From Sebaldella sp. S0638 (GTDB taxonomy: Bacteria; Fusobacteriota; Fusobacteriia; Fusobacteriales; Leptotrichiaceae), in NCBI RefSeq assembly GCF_024158605.1, contig NZ_JAMZGM010000004.1, positions 1 through 64,000 on the forward strand: 64,000 nucleotides of DNA, given 5' to 3'. Each line of letters starts with the position of its first letter. The stretch's first letter is position 1. The position numbers and the translations under genes are program-made. Below, in pieces: positions 60,673-64,000 of this stretch. The notes beneath the pieces were generated by a model. It was not told the origin of the DNA and did no database searches. It was given only the letters and a program-made list of their open reading frames with translations.

Positions 60673-61572
60673 ATGAAAAAATTACTAGTATTAAGTCTGT
60701 TTTTAGGACTTATGGGTAGTGCGTACGCTTTGGAAAAGGTAAATATAACAACAGGGGTTTACATGGAATCTGAAAACCATAATGCAGAATACAATTCAAG
60801 TGATGTAACTGTGCATGGTGTGAGAGCAAAGCTGGACTTTAAAGATTTTCCTTTATGGACTGAATTTGCATATGAATACAGAAATGCTGACAGTCTTTCA
60901 GGACATCAGGGTGACGAAGACAGATACAAGTTTATGCTTGGGACTAGATTTAATGCAGGAGACTTTAGTTTCAGACCTGAGTATGAATTAAGAATAGGGG
61001 ACAAAAGAGAATCAGCTGAAAAAAATGTCGGTCACAGATTTAAGCCGAATTGGGGATATAAGTTTAACGACCAATGGTCATTATTCAATGGATGGTTATT
61101 TGCTTATGAACCTAATAAAGCATACAGAGGATACTCAGAAACAAAAACATGGGATGACTATTACCATGAGATAGAAACAGGAGTAAAATTTAAGTTTACT
61201 GATGATCAGGCAGTAGCTTTCGGGTTCTATAACGAGTATAAGAAAGAAGAAAAATCGGATATGTATCCAAGAGCTAAAAAATTCGATGAATGGCAGATAA
61301 GACTTGCTTATGAGAAAAAATTCGATAACGGAATTTTAGTATCACCATTCGCAAGAATAACTGTAAGCCAGAAAGAAGAAGCTAAAGAAGGTTATGACAT
61401 CAAATCTAAAGGAAAAGGAAGATATGGTGTTAAAATGGGATATGCTGCCGACAACGGTCTGGGTGTATACGGAGAAACTTATTATCAGAATGAGCCAAGA
61501 GAAGTAGACGGTCATGATCAGTCTGATAAAAACAGATTCTTCTTGAAACTAGGTATTGATTACACTTTTTAA
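60673..61572 (+). CDS. KdgM-like oligogalacturonate porin, copy 1
   Basis: This 299-residue outer-membrane barrel is set to start at ATG 60673 behind TTGGAGGTTGTG. The signal peptide is MKKLLVLSLFLGLMGSAYA. The mature part is acidic/aromatic, with YKFMLGTRFNAGDFSFRPEYE, WDDYYHEIETGVKFKF and the C-terminal barrel signal LKLGIDYTF ending in Phe. KdgM-type porins pass negatively charged pectin oligomers. The adjacent GH28, ABC and UxaB genes support that substrate. The next gene is a close paralogue. Confidence 0.85.
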   Translation: MKKLLVLSLFLGLMGSAYALEKVNITTGVYMESENHNAEYNSSDVTVHGVRAKLDFKDFPLWTEFAYEYRNADSLSGHQGDEDRYKFMLGTRFNAGDFSFRPEYELRIGDKRESAEKNVGHRFKPNWGYKFNDQWSLFNGWLFAYEPNKAYRGYSETKTWDDYYHEIETGVKFKFTDDQAVAFGFYNEYKKEEKSDMYPRAKKFDEWQIRLAYEKKFDNGILVSPFARITVSQKEEAKEGYDIKSKGKGRYGVKMGYAADNGLGVYGETYYQNEPREVDGHDQSDKNRFFLKLGIDYTF

Positions 61573-61613
61573 TCCGAATAATAAAGAGTGATTTACTTCC
61601 AATATAAATATGG

Positions 61614-61646
61614 GAAACTGTCTGGATTCAGACAGTTTCTTTTTTT
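61614..61646 (+). terminator. Terminator of porin 1
   Basis: GAAACTGTCTG / CAGACAGTTTC with a four-base loop and eight T. Confidence 0.93.
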
Positions 61647-61737
61647 GTTAAGATCATTTTTATAATGAAATAATAGAAGTGATATTTTTTTAGAATAAAA
61701 AAATAATTAATTCAAAATAAAATTAGATGTTTCAATC

Positions 61738-61765
61738 TTTACAATTTATAAAAACGAGGTATATA
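61738..61765 (+). promoter_or_regulatory. Promoter of porin gene 2
   Basis: TTTACA (61738-61743) and TATATA (61760-61765) have a 16-base spacer ending AAAAACGAGG, the same core as at 60297 and 51102. Confidence 0.75.
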
Positions 61766-61948
61766 TTAAACATACAAATAATAAATTGATTTTTTTTTTA
61801 TAGGAGATGATAAATTTAATATATAGCTTTTTATTAGTATGGAAATTTATGTTTTTATTGGTTGACTGCTCTAGGGAGGCAGCCTGAATTTATAGTTAGT
61901 TACAATATTTTAATGATATAAATAAATTCAAATTTTTGGAGGTTGTGG

Positions 61949-62851
61949 ATGAAAAAATTAGTAGTTCTAGGTCTGTTTTTAGGCCTGGTAGGAAGCGCGT
62001 ACGCTTTGGAAAAGGTAAATATTACTACGGGTGTCTATATCGAAAGTGAAGATCATAATGCGGAATATACTGGAAGTGATCTGGATGTAAAAGGGATAAA
62101 ACTAAAGGCTGCGATGAAGGATATTCCTTTATGGGCTGAGTTTAACTATGAATATAGAAATGTTAATCTTCCAGGACATACAGGTGATGAGGACAGATAT
62201 AAATTTATGATCGGATATAAATTTGAAGCTGGAAGCTTTGTGTTTAGACCTGAGTATGAATTGAGAGTAAGAGAATTAAGAGAATCACCTGATGAGCAAT
62301 GGGGTAACAGATTCAAACCAAACTGGGATTATAAATTTAATGACCAGTGGACTTTATTCAATAACTGGATGTTTACATATCAGCCTACGAAAGCATACAG
62401 AGGAAATGCCGAGACTAAGAACTGGAATGACTATTATCATGAAATAGAAACTGGAGTAAAGTATAAGTTTGAGGGAAATCAAGCTGTGGTATTCAGTATC
62501 TATAATGAGTATGAAAAAGATGAAAAGTCTCCGGCTCAGGTTCAGGCGTACAGCTATGATGAATGGCAAGTAAGATTAGCATATGAAAAGAAATTCGATA
62601 ATGGTGTATTTGTATCTCCATTTGTGAGAATAGGTGTAGATAAGACTGAAAAAACTACATATGGATATGACAATGACAATAGATTAAGAAACAGATACGG
62701 TGCAAAAATGGGATATGTTGCTAGTAACGGAATAGGCGTGTATGGAGAGGCATATTATCAGGATGAGCAAATGCAGAATCCAAAAAATGGTGAAGATATG
62801 AATGGAAGAGATAAGATATATCTTAAACTAGGGTTAGATTATACATTCTAA
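61949..62851 (+). CDS. KdgM-like oligogalacturonate porin, copy 2
   Basis: This 300-residue paralogue of the preceding porin is set to start at ATG 61949 behind TTGGAGGTTGTGG. The signal peptide is MKKLVVLGLFLGLVGSAYA. Shared blocks are ALEKVNITTGVY, GDEDRYKFM, FRPEYELR, YYHEIETGVK and LAYEKKFDNG, and the C terminus is LKLGLDYTF. It probably has a related but not identical oligomer preference. It has its own promoter and terminator, unlike a simple two-gene operon. Confidence 0.85.
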   Translation: MKKLVVLGLFLGLVGSAYALEKVNITTGVYIESEDHNAEYTGSDLDVKGIKLKAAMKDIPLWAEFNYEYRNVNLPGHTGDEDRYKFMIGYKFEAGSFVFRPEYELRVRELRESPDEQWGNRFKPNWDYKFNDQWTLFNNWMFTYQPTKAYRGNAETKNWNDYYHEIETGVKYKFEGNQAVVFSIYNEYEKDEKSPAQVQAYSYDEWQVRLAYEKKFDNGVFVSPFVRIGVDKTEKTTYGYDNDNRLRNRYGAKMGYVASNGIGVYGEAYYQDEQMQNPKNGEDMNGRDKIYLKLGLDYTF

Positions 62852-62889
62852 GCTAAAAAAGCCGAATGATTTATTTAAATATATTCAAT

Positions 62890-62928
62890 AAAAAGCTGTC
62901 TGGGATGTTGGTCTCAGATGGCTTTTTT
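62890..62928 (+). terminator. Terminator of porin 2
   Basis: AAAAAGC and GCTTTTTT flank an imperfect CTGTCTGGGA / TCTCAGATGG stem, followed by T. Confidence 0.85.
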
Positions 62929-63110
62929 AATGGATTAAACTTGCTGTATAGTAAAAAAAATGCTGTATGCATATAAAGAGGGACTTTTTAGTAATCAGTT
63001 TATGTTTCATTCATTTGTTATATTCAGAATTTTGTAATCAACAAAACAAACTATTCTATATACAAATCACCTCATTCATGATATAGTAAAGAAAAAACAG
63101 GGAGGAACGT

Positions 63111-63431
63111 ATGATTTCTAAAATATTGAGGTGTATCTCACAGGAAGATGTGTTAAGGATTCTTAATCTGATTAATTACAAAAGACCCATAAGTGAAGAT
63201 GAGCTGAATGAAACACTGAATATCCCGAGTTTTGAAATACATAAGCATATAAAAGAACTGGTTAATATGGAAGTCATCATTGACAGAGAAGTAGAAGGAA
63301 AAGAAGTTTATTTTTTTAACAGCGCTTTTGTGAAAAAGTTTAAGTTTTTTGAAATACTGATGAATGAACTGGAAAATGAGAATTTGTACGCTCTCGATCT
63401 TAGAGGTTTCGGAAAAACAGCAGCAGAATAA
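63111..63431 (+). CDS. Small winged-helix (ArsR-like) protein
   Basis: This 106-residue protein follows GGGAGGAACGT. Residues about 10-80 form a winged-helix pattern: DVLRILNLINYKRPISEDELNE, LNIPSFEIHKHIKELVNMEVI, then the wing DREVEGKEVYFFNSAF. It resembles ArsR/MarR-type one-domain regulators, but no metal-binding cysteine set is visible. It precedes the magnesium leader by about 110 bases and has no obvious terminator. A regulatory link to that leader is not shown. Confidence 0.7.
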   Translation: MISKILRCISQEDVLRILNLINYKRPISEDELNETLNIPSFEIHKHIKELVNMEVIIDREVEGKEVYFFNSAFVKKFKFFEILMNELENENLYALDLRGFGKTAAE

Positions 63432-63544
63432 ACTGCATATCACGTTTCATTTTTTAAATATGAGAGATAACCAATAGAATAGAGCATTTGTTCAAAAAAA
63501 ATTGACAATTATGTTTTTTTATGAGTATAATGTTATTGACAATT

Positions 63545-63735
63545 GAATTCGGTAGGTGAGGTTAACTCAAGGGATACGGATTGCTGCCGCGGAAAGATGG
63601 AGACATTTTTACGTTTTGGTTTGAGCAGTCTAGGTCGATTCAAGGCCTAGAATAATGCAATTTCATTGCCCTGAGAAGCTAAAACTCGTACGATACTGTA
63701 ATAGTAACTTCGCCGTCTTTATGTGGCGTTTTTTT
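63545..63735 (+). ncRNA. M-box (ykoK) magnesium riboswitch with terminator
   Basis: Conserved M-box blocks appear in order: TAGGTGAGG (63552-63560), GGGATACG, TTGCTGCC, a distal AATGCA (63654-63659), and GAAGCT-AAAACTCGTACGA. A terminator (CGCCGT / GTGGCG, 63711-63728, then seven T) closes the element. M-box RNAs bind Mg2+ and end transcription when it is plentiful, so genes downstream are on when Mg2+ is scarce. A short ORF and then a truncated gene follow; the latter is expected to be a Mg2+ transporter, but too little is visible to confirm. Confidence 0.85.
63711..63735 (+). terminator. Riboswitch-controlled terminator
   Basis: CGCCGT / GTGGCG with a six-base loop and seven T immediately downstream of the M-box core. 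Confidence 0.8.
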
Positions 63736-63765
63736 ATTTAAAAATAAATTCAGGAGGTGGAAGAA

Positions 63766-63873
63766 ATGCCGGAAGAACCCAGTATGAATATAGAGCACAG
63801 GAGAATTACATATAATATGAATATATACACGGAAAAATGGAAGGATTTCTTCCACCGTATTATAATGAAATAA
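63766..63873 (+). CDS. 35-residue leader peptide after the M-box
   Basis: ATG 63766 follows a strong AGGAGGTGG site (63752-63760). The 35 codons begin MPEEPSMNIEHRR and end WKDFFHRIIMK before TAA at 63871-63873. The peptide has no signal or membrane segment. Its N terminus combines Pro and acidic residues (P-E-E-P), reminiscent of the destabilising MEPDPTP start of the enterobacterial mgtL leader peptide. The position between the riboswitch terminator and the next gene suggests a regulatory ORF. An unknown small protein with its own job is the alternative. Confidence 0.6.
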   Translation: MPEEPSMNIEHRRITYNMNIYTEKWKDFFHRIIMK

Positions 63874-63900
63874 ATTTTGGGAATATTATTGTATGAAATT

Positions 63901-63953
63901 CTCCAAGGCTTTATATTTTAAAAATTTAGAATGAAAATAAATAGCTTTGGAGG
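63901..63953 (+). promoter_or_regulatory. Stem predicted to sequester the ribosome-binding site of the next gene
   Basis: CTCCAAGGCT (63901-63910) can pair with AGCTTTGGAG (63943-63952) with a single G-U pair. It would mask most of the GGAGG at 63949-63953 used by the start codon at 63961. Confidence 0.55.
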
Positions 63954-63960
63954 TAGGACA

Positions 63961-64000
63961 ATGAAAAAAAGAGAAAATGTTCAGTCTTTTTCTGCTGCAG
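63961..64000 (+). CDS. Truncated gene downstream of the M-box (probable Mg2+ transporter)
   Basis: Only 13 codons are visible (MKKRENVQSFSAA) behind GGAGGTAGGACA. The gene runs off the window. Genes in this position after M-box riboswitches usually encode MgtE, CorA or MgtA-type Mg2+ transporters. The short basic N terminus cannot decide among them, so the assignment rests on context alone. Confidence 0.4.
   Translation, partial: MKKRENVQSFSAA

Larger units (their letters stand above)
61573..61948. other. Inter-porin region with terminator, promoter and leader
   Basis: It contains a terminator (61614-61646), a promoter (61738-61765) and a leader of about 175 bases. The leader contains a GC-richer hairpin near 61865-61884 (CTGC / GCAG), a 21-base exact match to 43362-43382 and a TTTTATTGGTTG element also present in the first porin leader. 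Confidence 0.55.

Noticed and set aside
63545-63735. yybP-ykoY manganese riboswitch as the identity of the leader RNA
   Set aside because: The order of conserved blocks (AGGTGAGG, GATACG, TGCTGCC, AATGCA, AGCTAAAACTC) matches the M-box better than the manganese class.
1-64000. CRISPR arrays, tRNA or rRNA genes, insertion sequences, prophage or replication origin
   Set aside because: Reading both strands I found no regularly spaced repeats, no cloverleaf-like conserved tRNA blocks, no transposase or integrase and no dnaA-box cluster; a tRNAscan or Infernal run would settle RNA genes.

Overview
The window is AT-rich, gene-dense bacterial DNA. It encodes outer-membrane beta-barrel proteins with Gram-negative export signals, alongside PTS, PRD-regulator, MsmK-type ABC and M-box riboswitch families that are common in Firmicutes. 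That mix, and the very low GC, fit a Fusobacteriota host; the wealth of sugar-acid genes makes a Sebaldella-like organism (Leptotrichiaceae) my best guess. This is inferred from gene content, not from a database search. I see no tRNA or rRNA gene, CRISPR array, transposase or prophage in the window.

Layout. Positions 1-3750 hold the end of tuf, an outer-membrane protein, an almost gene-free kilobase, a tandem BFD-type iron-sulfur protein and the AzlCD exporter. Positions 3887-9933 (minus) hold a PRD regulator followed by a tetrulose-phosphate cassette: bicupin, TIM-barrel isomerase, RpiB-type isomerase, DhaK and DhaL. Positions 10287-14222 (minus) hold a mannitol-type PTS operon with a class II aldolase and a polyol-phosphate dehydrogenase. 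A divergent DeoR repressor at 14772 has clear tandem operator repeats. Positions 15885-22321 are mixed: DUF1349, YccF, a DUF3102-like protein, a large SWIM/SNF2 ATPase and a UPF0173 hydrolase. At 22460-25267 a KdgR-like IclR regulator faces kduD-kduI across a KdgR-type box.

Positions 26926-33655 form a plus-strand cluster: orphan PTS IIC, MupG-like DUF871 hydrolase, KDG kinase, metallo-amidohydrolase, DgaE-type ammonia lyase and DgaF-type aldolase. It probably catabolises an amino-sugar-acid glycoside that I cannot name. Positions 33790-45937 carry housekeeping and unknown genes: proS, a methyltransferase, a cystine transporter with a divergent Rrf2 regulator, a HEPN pair, an LD-carboxypeptidase and a nitroreductase.

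Positions 46124-62851 are a pectin/galacturonate locus: uxaA, msmK, uxaC, a GntR regulator, GH4, GH105, a CUT1 ABC transporter, a GH28 polygalacturonase without a signal peptide, uxaB and two KdgM-like porins. Read together, oligogalacturonides cross the outer membrane through the porins and the inner membrane through the ABC transporter. They are cut to monomers in the cytoplasm by GH28, GH4 and GH105. UxaC, UxaB and UxaA (saturated ends) and KduI and KduD (unsaturated ends) then convert them to 2-keto-3-deoxygluconate, which KdgK and a KDPG aldolase can finish. Three copies of a 22-bp palindrome at uxaA, gntR and GH4 are the likely GntR operators, and four promoters share an unusual spacer/-10 core.

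The right end (63111-64000) holds a small winged-helix protein and an M-box magnesium riboswitch. The riboswitch is followed by a 35-codon leader ORF and then a truncated gene whose ribosome-binding site is predicted to be sequestered in a stem. This apparently three-layered magnesium leader, the operator families and the DgaE/DgaF cluster are the most interesting observations.
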